Notes under the pieces: model-generated | Databases searched by the model: none | Told to the model about the DNA's origin: nothing | Seen by the model: the letters and a program-made list of their open reading frames with translations, nothing else | Made by a program: the position numbers and the translations under genes | Source: Vitellaria paradoxa | Taxonomy: Eukaryota; Streptophyta; Magnoliopsida; Ericales; Sapotaceae | Reading direction: 5' to 3' | Assembly: GCA_019916065.1 (NCBI GenBank) | Contig: CM034238.1 | Coordinates: forward strand, 41,069,677-41,133,676 | DNA length: 64,000 nt | Shown here: positions 12,801 through 24,811 of the stretch, piece after piece | How the letters are laid out: every line of letters begins with the position of its first letter | Position numbering within the stretch: the stretch's first letter is position 1

Positions 12801-15800
12801 TGCAACACGGTAGATGAAGTAAATTGCAAAAACTTTCACAAAGGACCATGGAACTTCTTCTTCCCCACTTATAAATAAAATATTTATCATATCAATAACT
12901 ATGATTATCTAAATGAGGAAGATTTTTCTACAAAGATGAAAAATGATGCTGAGCAAGCTTTCTCACAAATACACTCATATACAATAAAAAAAAGTGGACT
13001 AGGAAATTCCATCACTGAATTCAAAATCATACTGTGATTTGGATAATTGGAATTGAACATGAAGGTTTTAATATGAGTGTGTTCTAAATTGCATCACTGA
13101 CTTCAAAATCAACCTCACTGTCATCTGGATCATTGGAATTGAACACAAAGGTTTTGATATGGCCGAAGCCAAGTGTGATCTAAATTCCATCACTGACTTC
13201 AAAATGATACATATGGACAACAAAAGGGCAGAAATGAGGAGGATTGTGTGACCAAAGGATCAGGAACAATAAAGGTACTTCACTTTTTGAATGAAGGTTC
13301 TGGTTTTGATCTTGTGGTTGTGGAAGAAGGCGTGACAGAAATTTACCTCACCTGAGTGGACTCGTAAAGTGGTGTGAGATTAGGGATTGGGAATCATTGG
13401 AGAATCTAGCATGCTCTGATTTTAAGAGCAAAGCATCAGTTTTGGTGAGGCAACAACAATCCTCACCAGATGATATATCTCAAACCTCCTCATACTTGTC
13501 TTTAAAATGGAACACTTCTTTGTCTAAACAAGCCATGTGAATTAGATATTAATAAACTCATGTAGCTTGTAAAACACTACCCCCCCCCCCAAAACAAAAA
13601 AAGAAAAAGAGATAAATAATATAAATAAAAATCTAGGTAATATTAATTCAGCCCCTAAGTACTTCCAACATTTCCTTTAAACTCCTTGACTCATACTAAA
13701 TGTTTTCAGAACATCACAAAATTTTTATGAATTTGTGGTGCAAAAAGTTTCTCAAAATTTATATAAATGTATATGTTTCCAACAACCAATTATCCTTCTC
13801 TGAATAGTAAGCACAAATTAGGATATATTTGGAAAAGTAAATGTATAAACTTCGCCAAGCAATCATTTCAAGTAACAGTGCCACACAATTATTTAGGTTG
13901 TGAGTTTTGAATTGCAAACAATAACAACAAATCTATTGTGGCAATACACTTAATATTTAAGACCTATTTTTCATTTACAATTTTCTTTCCACAAAAGGGC
14001 ACGCTTTAATTAATAAGAGGTTCAGAAGGCATTCAACACATAAACTTCGTCTTGCCATTTAGACAAGACACTACATCGAAAATATTAATGTTGGCTGCTC
14101 CATTATCATAGTACAGAAGAGTTGTCATCAGCATAAAATAATTCAAAGGTTTTTGATCAAATAGCAACTTTATAAGTTGAAGCATTGAATTTTCGTTAAA
14201 TCATGGAAGCCGACATGATCTTTAGATTTCACAAGGCAACCAAGAGATGATGCACATGGTTTTTCTCTTCATTTCCAACTAGAGATAGAATTTGACAGAG
14301 GTAAGTTAAAATGGACAAAGAAGATGGGAAAGAAGTTCAGGCAAATCGTTCAGGCTTTGTGCAAGATGTTTGATATCGCCGACGAATAAGATGGGAGAGA
14401 ATTTGAGGAAGATCATTCAGGTTTTGCACAACACATTTGGTATCACAGACGAAGGAGATGGGAGATTCTCGGAAGTTGGGCGCACTAGAGGTTATTAAGG
14501 GCCAATAGTTAGATACATGAATATTTTGCCATGTCCTCCTATCCTTGAATAAAAGAACTAGTGGATCTAGCTGTTAGACAAGTATCCATACCCGACACCT
14601 GTATCCAAATCCATATAACATAATACGGAAGTTTTCCGATTCACAGGACTTTAGGAATCTTGAGCACTCACTAAGCCGAAAGAAAAGGTTAAAATGAGTT
14701 TTTTTTTTTTAAAACTCATTTCTAAAAAACTGACACAAAACCAAAGACACGACAATTCATCAAGGTCCGTGATTTGCATATTTTGATGTGCATCAGGAAT
14801 GGCTGTATGATTTCTAGAAATTGGTTAATTATAATCTAAGATGTCAACATGGATACAAAGAAAAGGAGTATGAAATATATAACTGTAGAATCAAATGCAG
14901 TTATGTATTAAGACAACATGAAGGTCTTCTTATTAGGTTCTCATAGACAGCAAGGACATAACAAAAGAAGCTTGTGCCCTCTGAAAATCAGCATGTCATC
15001 ACCTTAGTCACTATAATGGAAATTTTAAAATAAAGTAAGAAACCAAAAAAAAAACAAAAACAAACAAAAAAAGAAAAGAAAAAGATATAAAGGAATTATG
15101 AGTTTAAATTTGACTAAAATAATTTTACCTCTGTCCAGTTCAAACTCCACTGCATCCAGCTCAATCTCGAGTTTAGTCACAACATCTTGGAGATGATCCA
15201 CATGGGTGTCAATAATATGAACAACAAGGTTCGAGACCGATTTTGGCACAGGATTATCAGCTTCCTCAGAATGATTCATTGTCAATAAAAATTCAAGAAC
15301 ATGTTCCCTAATCACAATACCACCCCTTTCCTTTTGTTCTCCTCTTACATTATTGGAACTCTCCACGCTTGGAATCTCTGAAAGAAGAGACTGACCCGTG
15401 GGCGAGAAACCCAATCTCGGGACCCGGCCCAAGGAGACTGTAATCACCGAATTCTCGGTAACTCTTGCAGCAATTCTGAAGGTAAATTTGCTAGAGGCAG
15501 GGCCAGGGGAGTTAACCCTAAACACTAGGGCACCATCCACATGCCCACAGAAGGGTCCATTGCTGACAAGTGACAGAATGTCCTGAAGTTTCAAGGGAGG
15601 ACAAAGAGCATCAATAAGGTGTTGTGCAGATTGTGAAAGTTTCTGATTATTCCCTTTGGGAAGTTCCACATGGTACCAACAAAACTCTTTGCCTCTTCCC
15701 TCCACAAGATCCCATTCTTTGTTATAATAATTCCCTTCGCTGTCAAAAATGTAAGCTCTTTGTCTCACAGCGCCGGGAAAATGAGTCCTATAAAGATGTC

Positions 15801-15879
15801 TCTCCTTCAGAGGAATGCGTTCTCTATCCATTTCCTCTCCTTCGCCATCAATGTTCAGTTCTTCCCGATCCAGCTCCAT
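9893..15879 (-). CDS. CorA-like magnesium transporter family protein
   Basis: Probable membrane divalent-cation (Mg2+) channel or transporter of the CorA superfamily. Minus-strand coding exons are 15879-15129, 11902-11823, 11056-10792 and 10152-9893, joined at GT-AG sites with matching phases, giving about 451 residues. The N-terminal 250 residues are soluble (FCWYHVELPKGN, LQDILSLVSNGPFCGHVDG, FTFRIAARVTENSVITVSL). Exon 3 carries the helical stretch leading into TM1 (LYYLSFLSIIFLPLSIITG). The exon 3/4 junction forms GVFGMNVGGVPW with the diagnostic GMN. TM2 is VMLLCVGMLLFVLLCFVIP, followed by a basic tail rich in R and K. I chose the ATG at 15879 because the in-frame ATG at 15924 lies inside a probable 5'-UTR intron. 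This matches the plant family separate from MRS2/MGT. Substrate and membrane location are inferred. The gene looks intact. Confidence 0.9.
10229..10739. mobile_element. Possible MITE in CorA-like intron 3
   Basis: The left end CTATGGTGCACGGACT and the right end read inward CTATGTTACTTGGACT are similar inverted termini. The interior has no coding capacity, and no clear target duplication is visible. A related fragment (CAAGTATCCATACCCGACAC) lies near 14580-14600. Confidence 0.4.
12376..12593 (+). mobile_element. Tourist-like MITE (family member 2)
   Basis: A 218-bp element with ends GGCTTGGTTTGG and, read inward from the right, GGCTTCATTTGG. It is flanked by the trinucleotide TAA on both sides (12373-12375 and 12594-12596), as expected for PIF/Harbinger Tourist insertions. 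It sits in intron 1 of the CorA-like gene. Confidence 0.65.
13004..13212. repeat. Tandem repeat in CorA-like intron 1
   Basis: Units begin near 13004, 13086 and 13182 with AAATTCCATCACTGACTTCA-like sequence and share GGAATTGAACA...AAGGTTTT. The period is about 82-96 bp with about 2.3 copies. Confidence 0.7.
14322..14470. repeat. Tandem duplication, about 67-bp unit
   Basis: Two diverged copies start at GATGGGAAAGAAGTTCAGG (14322) and AGATGGGAGAGAATTTGAGG (14389), sharing CAGGCTTTGTGCAA/CAGGTTTTGCACAA and GATATCGCCGACGAA/GTATCACAGACGAA, with the start of a third at about 14456. It lies in CorA-like intron 1. Confidence 0.65.
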
Positions 15880-15896
15880 AATTAACTCTACACTAT

Positions 15897-16405
15897 CTTG
15901 AATTACCAATCCCAACAACCACAATGACGAGGAGAAGATCCAATAGAACAGTAACTTAATTCAAATTTGTCAATGAATTTCAATATTTCAGCATCAAAAA
16001 GTTCTGTTATCAACCCTTTCAGAGCAATGGTGATACCAAATCCAACCAAACAAATTTCAATCAAGAATGAACCGAGGAGATCTCAATCAACACTCGTAAA
16101 TCATCAAAATAGCAACAAACCCAGTAAACCCCAACCTAGAAATAACCAAGATTTCAAATCCATCGTAGATTAACCTCAAAAACCATTATAATTTCAAATT
16201 TTTAGAACCAAAATAAAACATACCCAAAAGAAAAACCCAAATAGTATCACTTCGGAGCTTACCTAAATATTATTACTTCAGAGCTCACCTGAATGAAAAA
16301 CCCTTGAAAACCAACGAGCCAATCCCAGAATACAAGAAGACCCAGATCAGAACAAACAAGAAAAACAAAGAAAGAACCCAGAAGAACGACCTTTCCGATT
16401 CCTTG
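15897..16405 (-). other. Probable 5' UTR and 5'-UTR intron of the CorA-like gene
   Basis: On the minus strand a CT/GT-rich leader (about 16405-16289) ends at CATTCAG|GTGAGC. A matching acceptor, AATTCAAG, ends at 15897, 18 bases before the chosen ATG. A second donor-like site, ATATTTAG|GTAAGC, lies 26 bp further on (exon side ending 16263). Both donors lie in two similar neighbouring blocks (CTTCGGAGCTTACCTAAATA and CTTCAGAGCTCACCTGAAT), so the donor region seems to be a short tandem duplication. Confidence 0.5.
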
Positions 16406-16430
16406 AGGGTCGGTGAACAACCAGGGAGCC

Positions 16431-16440
16431 TATATTTATT
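16431..16440 (-). promoter_or_regulatory. TATA-like box for the CorA-like gene
   Basis: On the minus strand this reads AATAAATATA, upstream of the probable leader. The spacing puts transcription start near 16405. No transcript evidence is available. Confidence 0.45.
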
Positions 16441-16851
16441 CACAAAGTCAAACGACAATTAGAAAAATTTCGAAAATTAGAAAAACAGATGAAACGAGAA
16501 GCATTGACAAATGAAGAAAGCAAATGGCGCCTTCAACATGTCATGCAGTTTCCAGGAACCTTCAGATAAATACTAGTTAGCACATTTGAATTTTTCCAAA
16601 TTAGATAGATATATACATATACAACAAAATAATAAAATAATACCCCCTAGAAATTAAAAAGAAAATTAAATAAAATAAATGTATGGACTGTCACACCATG
16701 GCAAAAGGGTATCAGTACAATCTCCTGCAGTCAATGCCTTAGAAATAGAAAATCTTCGCTGAGTTTCGGTTCAGAGAGAATTGACAGGTGAATCCAGGCT
16801 TCATTTTTCAGGGATTGCCACCGCAAAAGGATAACGATTCCTAACTACCAT

Positions 16852-19800
16852 TAGGATGTAAATCGGGCTCACCCGGCCCTGCCGCCCAAGCCGATCTTTG
16901 GGTCGGGTCGGGTCGGGTCAGGTCGGGTCGGGTTAAGAGTCACACCATCCCGCTCCTGACCCATCCCAACCGACTCGATTTATTTTTAATATTTTTTATT
17001 TGTTTAAAGAAAATAAAATAAAAAATAAAACTCAAACAAACACATTAAAATCATTATTGATAAAAATTAAAATTTATTACACAACAACCAATTATATAAT
17101 TAATATTAAATTTAAAATTACAGTTTATAAATGTAGAATCATAAAAAAAATAAATAAATGATTGAGTAATTAATAGGTTCATCACTTTACGTCTTATACA
17201 TCCCAACTAGGTTGACACATATAAGAATAACTATCATTTACAAATATTACTCTATCTATACATAATTATTAATTTATTATTCATCACTAGATCACTAGCT
17301 TGTTCTTCTCTTTCACCTAAATACATTGCATCAAAATCGAGGGCAAGTTGCTGTTTTTCGGCATCTTCTTGTTGTCTATTTTCTGCAAGAGGCTAATCTC
17401 GTAAACACATCAAGACTTCTACTGTCGGAGAGGCCAGTCGACTCCTAAATTGACTGATAACGCGTCCACTAGTACTAAATGCTTGCTCGGATGCTACGGT
17501 AGAAACTGGAAATGCGAGTATATCACGAGCTAAAGCTGAAAGAATTGGAAACTTTGATTGTTGTCCCTTCCATCAGTCTAAAAGACTGAAATCATCTTCA
17601 TTTTTTATTGGAGGTGTATCGAGATAACGTCGAAAGTCGGATGAATTTGAACTTACACTTGTTGATGCATCTGTCCATCGGGATGTTATTCTTCTCCAAA
17701 TGGACGCATTGCCACCAAAGTCACGGTGAGAAGAGGACGTTGTGCCCATAGTTGGTTGGACAGTTGTACGATTGCTATCGTACCGACCCAATAGAGCTTA
17801 CATTTTCTGTTTAATTTGATTTAATTGTTCTTGGGCACTTTTATGCACATATATCATATCTAATAATTGAAAAAAAAAAGATATTCTTTATACATAGGGT
17901 CTAAAATAATAGCAATACCAAAATGTATGGGAAATGGGTTAAAATATTTATCAAATTTTTCCTTCATTACAACAACCAAAGGAGCATAATATTCTTTGGC
18001 ACCGTATTTGTTAAAAATTTCATTAATAACCCCTAATTGATAAATAACAGTAAAAGAAGTAGGAACATTAAAAACATGTAAAAAAATCTTTATAGAAAAT
18101 TGCATTTGCCCAATCAATTGGCTCAATACTATTTAATCCAATAGCTTGATTACTTAAAATAAATAAATCAATTATTTTTTGATATTTAATAGCAACTTTT
18201 TAACATTATATAGGTTGAATTCCATCTTATATTAATTTCTAGTGGTAATTTTCTAAATTTTAAACCAATTTGATTGCATATACCAGCAAATAGACTAATT
18301 CTTTTTTGGGAGCTCATTACACAAATTACAGCTCTTTTTATTTTTACAATAGAAGATTCATAAATATCCAATCCATCATTTACAATTAAATTAAGTATAT
18401 GGGCACAACAACGACCACGAAATAATTAACCATTTGCAGACAAAGCATTAGCTAAATAATTAAAACAAACATCATTATATGAAACATTGTCTAAAGTAAT
18501 AGAAAATATTTTTGTAGATAATTACCACGATGCAAGTTCATGCAAAATAAGTTCCCCCACGCTGAATCTAGTGAATGGTTGTTCAACTAATTTAAATTAA
18601 ATAATGCGTTTATTTATTTTTCAATTTGTATCAATATAATGTGCAGTTATACAAACATATTCAGTATCTTGACAAGATTTTCACATATCGGCGGTCAAGC
18701 AAACATTTCCTTCAAAATTAATTAAATAAGTTCTTAATTCATCATTTTTTGATTCAAAATATTGTAAAACTTTATTTTTTGAAGTATTTCTTGAAAAACT
18801 GTGATATTGTGATGTAAAAATTTCAAGAATAAATTATTCAAAATGTCGATTTTCACTCATTGTAAAGGATTGCTCATCTTTAGCAATATATTTAACTAAA
18901 TTATTTTGTGCTCTTGCAGGGTCATAAGAACAAATATTTAAATTACCCCTTCATTATCTAATTGAGTTTGTGTTGTACGTAGAAAATATTGATCAATTAA
19001 ACTATTAATGCGAGGATCCTGTTGGTGCATTCTATTTAAATTTCTTTTTAAATGACTAGTTCCAGATGTATTTCTACCATCTAATAAATCCCCACAAATA
19101 ACGCATTTAACCTTATACATTCCATCATCACGTGGAATTCTAATAAAAAAATCTCATACTTTTGAAGTGTCACGCTGTTGGGCGCGACGGAAAGATGATG
19201 CACTAACATCACCAGCTATGGTAGTAGGTGTTGGTGTTTGTGGTGATGCAAATTGTTCAATTTGTTCTTGAGAGGGAAAGGATATTGAGTCTTCATCCTC
19301 CAAATCAAAAAAATGAGTGTCCCATTAATCCATTTAGAAAAAATAATTTAATAAAAAAAATTAAATTATGCAAATTAAAAAAAATGTATGTATGCAAATT
19401 AAAAGAATAATTAAATACTAACTTGAAATAATTTGAAGCCTTAAATCACTTGATCTTGAAATCTTGACTTCAAATTTGACAAAATAGAATGCACTTGAGC
19501 ACAATTGAAGAGCACACTTGAGTGTTGGTAGCTTGGTAGTGTAGAAATTTGAAGAGAAATTTCGTTAATTTTTTGTGAGAATGAGTGAATGTGAGTGTGG
19601 GGTATTTATAATGGAAGTGGGTGGGGGAGTTTTGTAATTTTTTGAAATTTATTTGTAATTAAAAAACAAAAAGGACCGTTGGGGGAACAGTCACTAGCAC
19701 CCCCAACGACTGCTAACATAAAAAAAAAAGAAAAAAGAAAAGAGGCGTTCTGCTTGGCAGAATGATAAAAAAAAAAAAAGAAAAAGAGAAAAGAAAAGGA

Positions 19801-19986
19801 GGGGGCGGGCGGTGCGGGTCAGGGGCGGGTCAGGCCTCGGGCTGGGTCAAGGGTGACCTAAGCCCTAACCCGAGGAGGGAGGGGCGAGTCGGGCCGGGGC
19901 TCGTACGAAATGATGGGTCGAGCCTGGGTCGGGTCAATTCCGGACCTAGCCAGGTCTCGGGCCAACCCAACTCATTTACATCCCTA
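16852..19986 (-). mobile_element. hAT-superfamily DNA transposon, 3.1 kb
   Basis: The termini are TAGGATGTAAATCGGGCT on the left and, read inward, TAGGGATGTAAATGAGTTGG on the right. The flanks are an 8-bp target duplication, ACTACCAT at 16844-16851 and ACTACCAA at 19987-19994 (7 of 8). Both subterminal regions are GC-rich and full of GGGTC/CGGGT repeats (about 16875-16935 and 19800-19970), a likely set of transposase-binding repeats. The interior carries a decayed transposase on the minus strand. Confidence 0.85.
17393..19190 (-). pseudogene. Broken hAT transposase
   Basis: Cut-and-paste transposase remnants in N-to-C order on the minus strand. A BED-type zinc finger near 19120-19020 shows CVICG...SHLKRNLNRMH. 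An RNase-H-fold segment near 18200 contains the RWNSTY motif. A block near 17900-17980 reads FDKYFNPFPIHFGIAIILDP. The C-terminal dimerisation domain at about 17530-17396 shows ARDILAFPVSTVASEQAFST and ends CLRD-stop at 17393. At least two tryptophan codons have become TGA (before DFFIRIPRDDG and in DLLD-stop-WKGQQ), and other frames are broken. It cannot encode a full protein. The start is uncertain. Confidence 0.85.
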
Positions 19987-21800
19987 ACTACCAACCAAGT
20001 TAATAGGAGCTGGTTAATGGTAATTTTTTATTCTTTTTTTTTTTGACAAAAAAGAAAGCTTTCTTTTTTTTTTTGCTATTTTATAAAGGAAAAAAACTAA
20101 TTTTTTAACTTTTGTTAATTTGATATATTTGTACTTAATGGTTTAAAAGAAATTTAAAATGTAAAAGGTTAATTTTGATTATTTTAGAAAAAATCAAAAC
20201 ACTGAATAACTATCCTGGACTTGTAAAAGAGTAATTTTGATTATTTTAGATAAATTAAAAAAGCTAAGTAGTTAGTAGTTAGTTATTGATTTCCAAATGG
20301 AACCTAAATCTCAACCATACTAAAAATACATTTTTTTGTGGATCTTATTATGTTGGCTTTTTTACTTTAATTATTGCATTGTAATTATCTGTACATTTAT
20401 TACAAATTGAGTTTATATTTTAAGTTTTTAGATAAAAATAGACAGTTAAAATCTAAAAAAGATAAAAGAATAAAAAAATAATAGGAGAGTCAAGTCCACT
20501 TAACACATGTTGCAAGGGCAAAGGTATTTGGAATTTGTATTTGAATTTTCTTAATAAATTTGTAAAATAAAAAAATAAAATAAAATAAACTCAACTTATT
20601 TCTGGTGTCTTTCTATTATATACGATTTTTTTGGCGTATAATTGTGATTTATTTTTGAGCAGCATTTTATAAAAATACCTGTGCATTTGGAGTACCAAAT
20701 TTCACAAAAAACCTTTAATTTATAAATTTTTTTAATTTTCTTTAACTTTTTCTGTACAAAAAATCTATAATTTTTAGTAACTTTTTCTAAATTTTCTTTA
20801 ATTTTTACCAAATTTTTATAACTTCTCAAAAAAATTTAATTTTTCGTACTATTCTATGAACACGTCAAACACCTAATAATTTAAAATTTACCTCTTTTTT
20901 GACTAGAATTAGAAACTTCAAACATGCAGTTACCAACAAAAATTTAAAAAATCCACGTACAAGAATAAAAAATCAATTTATTTTAAAAACATATAATTTC
21001 TTTGTCAATTAAGTGTTTTTTTTACATTTTTTATAAATATGAATATCAAGCTTAAAAGATAAAAACAAAAAATAAGTTTTAATAAAAAAAAATCATAAGA
21101 GATAAATAAGTGGAAATGAACTTGATTACTTGCTGCCAAATTAACCAATTTTTGTTTTTCTACGTGCGAAAACAAAAACTAATATTGTATTTTTTCTAGA
21201 AAATACTTTTGTTTTTCTTTTTTAGTTTGATCAAATAAAATAAAATTAAATAGTTTTTATGAGCTTTAGTTTTTAATTATTTTTTCATTTATTTTATAAA
21301 TCTAAATTGCAAATATTAGTTAAAAGTTGACTGGACTTCAGTGCAATTCTTAAATTATATTTTTTAATGCTCACAAAATAATAATAATAATTGAAAACAT
21401 AATATATCTATACTAATATATTAAAATGTGAGATTATGAGGAGAGGGTGACACATGACTTAAATGTGCACCAAGATTCTTAATATTTGTGTTATATTTAT
21501 AAATAAATATTGATCAATTTAATATTATGAAATTATCTTTATACCCTTGATATTAGTAAAAAATTACATGAAAAAGGTTGAGAGTTGGGTTATTTTGTTA
21601 TTATTTGATATCAATATAATTTAATGTAATTCACTTGTTATATCTACATACTTTGAAACATGCATGGTTACTAATATATAAATATTATATATGTATAATT
21701 ACTAATTTATATATAATAAATATAAATATAAATAATAATGTGAACTATAATAATTTAAAATACTAATATAAAAAATATTTTAAAAATTTTAATAAAATCA

Positions 21801-21953
21801 GGGCTCGTTTGGAGCAAAAAAAAAACCAAAAAACTTTAAAAAATTTCAAAAATTTTCAAATCCTTCCAATCAGATTTTGCTACCTATTATTTTTACATCA
21901 TATCATTCCCATCCATTGGCCTTTTTTTGATTTTTTTGGACTCCAAACGTCCC
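21801..21953. mobile_element. Short MITE, about 153 bp
   Basis: The left end GGGCTCGTTTGGAGC and the right end read inward GGGACGTTTGGAGTCC are inverted repeats, each followed by an A-rich tract. The interior is noncoding. The superfamily is unresolved. Confidence 0.5.
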
Positions 21954-22951
21954 GTCAATATGATGTACTTTTTATAAAATAAAAGGTACATCATATTATA
22001 ATATAAATATTTTTTTATTAGTACTACGGGCATTTAAATAATTTCACATTATTAAATTTGTCAATAGTTAATTTTTTATATAAAAAATTTTAACAACAAG
22101 AGTTTGAGTAATATAATATAAATTTCGGAAGTTTAGGTAAACAATTGGAGATGAAATAAACAAAAAAAAATAAAGTGACATTTTCCAAACAATTCACCGT
22201 GTCTATGCTTGATGAGTGATTGATAAAGAATGTCGTCAATTATATATATTTATTTATTTATTTTTGGACGAGATCATCCCGAGAAAAATTTTCTTGTAAT
22301 AAATTAAAATTAAAATAATTAAGTAAGAAATTTTAAAACTAAAATTAGACCAATAACCAAGAAAAAGATTAAATCAAAACTACGTCATGACTCAAAAGAA
22401 AAAAATAGAAGCACGTGGTAATCAAAGTGCACTCGGAGTGACAAAAGTTAACAAAAATTGATAAAAATTATAATTTCGTAATTCATTCAATAAGATAAAA
22501 AATTAGTAACAATTGGATTTTTTTGGTGTTTTTAAGTAAAATTTATATCTTTACATGGAGCGTAAAACATCTGTGGTTAATATATTAAAAGGCTTGTTTC
22601 ACTTACATCTTATATGATTTTGATTTTGTGCACTTAACCAATAAATTTCATAATTATGCATTTGAATTTCATGAAATTTGTATTACATTAACTCCAACCT
22701 TTCTATTAGATTTTTCATATAAAAAATAAAATTTAACCAACTCAGTACTATTAAATCACGTTTATACCTTTAATATTAATAAAAAAAATTATATTATGCT
22801 AGTGTGCATTTTTTTTTTATAAAAATTACCTTACAAATAATTTATTTTTAATTTTGTTATGAACCATCTTTATATTAGTAATATTAATACTTTAAATTAT
22901 TGTGCTTTAGATTGATATTTTAAACTTGTACCATATATAAATTAGTAATTT

Positions 22952-23001
22952 TACACACACACACACACGCGCGTATATATACATGTATATATGTATATAT
23001 G
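22952..23001. repeat. Compound microsatellite (CA)n-(CG)n-(TA)n
   Basis: A CA run passes through CGCGCG into alternating TATA/CATG repeats. The whole block is alternating purine-pyrimidine sequence. Confidence 0.85.
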
Positions 23002-23120
23002 AATTGTTTTTCTATTATAAATATAATAAACAAAACATGAAAAGGATAAAATTTTTTTTTCTATTCATTTCCATCAGTATCAAACAATAATGGAAGAATT
23101 TTACTTTTAATTATTTTTGA

Positions 23121-23584
23121 GTAAATTATACATCTAACTCTCTTTAATATTTGAATAATTATACTTAGCACCCATAATATTTAAAAGTTACATTTATTTC
23201 CCTTATTTTGAAATATTATTAATATTAGCCCCCTTCTAATAAAATTAATTATTAAAACTTAACATAAAATGTCAAATTAATCAAAATTTTAGATATTTTT
23301 CTTATTTTACATATCCTTCTCCTACATTTTGTCAATTTTCTTTTCAAAAATTCTCAAAAACTTTATATTTTTACTTATTTTTGAAAAATTGTGTAAAGAA
23401 AACTGATGAAAATATGAGAGATTGAGGAATAAAATAAGAAAAACACCTAAATTTTTAGTTCTTTTAATATTTTCTATTAAATTTTAATGATTGATTTTAT
23501 CAAAAGGGAGTCAATGTTAATAAAATTTCAAAATAAGGAAGGTGCGTGTAACTTTTAAATTTGTGGGTGTTAAATGTAATTTAC
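23121..23584. mobile_element. MITE with long inverted termini
   Basis: The left end GTAAATTATACATCTAACTC and the right end read inward GTAAATTACATTTAACACCC begin terminal inverted repeats of roughly 130 bp. Both arms share AATATTTAAAAGTTACA-like and CTTATTTTGAAAT blocks in the same order. There is no coding sequence. The length and ends fit a MULE-type or Micron-like MITE. Confidence 0.65.
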
Positions 23585-24811
23585 CATTTTTTTTTCATGC
23601 CTTTTTTTTTTTAATATTAAAACCAATGGTGTAAACTCAATTTCATAATGTTGAAACGGTGATTATTACTTTTTAGATAAAAAAATTAATAAAATACATC
23701 TAAGGGTCTAAATACATATTTATAAAATTTATGAAATCTCGTTGTACACAATTAAAACCATAAGAAACGTGAGTTAAATAAACCTTATATTAAAACAAGT
23801 TTAAGGGCAATTAAAGTTGCATATTATATTAGTGAGAAATTGTAAGAGAAAGTGACAATAAGGTCTCGTTTATAATCATTTTTTTTGTGCTTAAAAAGCA
23901 AAAGGTTTTCTAGTTATTTTTCATCTTATATTTTTAATCATGATTTTTGTGCTCAAAAAGCAAAAAGCTTTTGTAGGTATTTTCATTCATCTTATATATT
24001 TTTTCACCGAAAATATTTTCCTAATAATTTTTAATCACATTTTTTAAATAAAAATAATTGCAAATATGAAAATTCACGTATACCTGAAAATTTTTAACTT
24101 ATTTAAAATAAGTAGTATTTTTCATTAGAATGTTATTTGTTTTTGTTTTTATGCATTTTTTATAATTATTTAAATAATAAACAACGCATGCGCAAAGATG
24201 CTAAATAAAAATGTTTAATTATAATTAAAAATCGGTCTCTTTCAAATTGTCAAATAATACCGACGAAGTACACAAGATGTGGGCTGCAATGATGAAGTCA
24301 TTGAACAATGCATTAAAGTAAATTAATTAGGGTGAGCCATCTTATTCTATTAGTAGTTCACCTGATTGATAGCTAATCTTCATGAACCACGTCACATTAT
24401 TCTCCCTTTGTCAATAACTTCGTTCATACTACTTATGGTCGGATTCGTTTAATTTAGATTTGATACGCGATTAAGATTCAATAATGATAGATCTCTAATC
24501 AAAATTAAAAAGTAATCGCGTCTGATCTTGTAAGATTCAATCCATTAATCATTAAATTCACTGGATATAAATCAATTGAGTCACGAATTGAATTTATCAG
24601 ATCTGATATAATATTATTAGATTAGATTCAGATTGGATCTAAGTCAAATTTAATTATTAATAGGACTAACGATACTGATTAACATACAAAGAAATTTAAA
24701 TATATAAACAAACAAGAGTATATATTTAAGTTATGTTTTTTTCTCCATTAGCATGCAAAAAATAAATAAAAGCGTAAAAATTTTAAAGTTTGAAAAAAAG
24801 AAAAAAACTTA

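Larger units (their letters stand above)
16797..20307. mobile_element. Tourist-like MITE (family member 3), split by a hAT transposon
   Basis: The left MITE fragment is 16797-16851, beginning GGCTTCATTTTTCA. The right fragment is 19987-20307, ending TTTCCAAATGGAACC. Between them lies the 3.1-kb hAT element. The right fragment shares TTTAAAATGTAAAAGGTTAA with the MITE at 12376-12593, which ties both ends to the same family. Confidence 0.6.
20308..23120. other. AT-rich intergenic stretch
   Basis: I see no exon. It holds a small MITE (21801-21953) and a CA/TA microsatellite (22952-23001). The rest is low-complexity AT-rich DNA. Confidence 0.5.
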
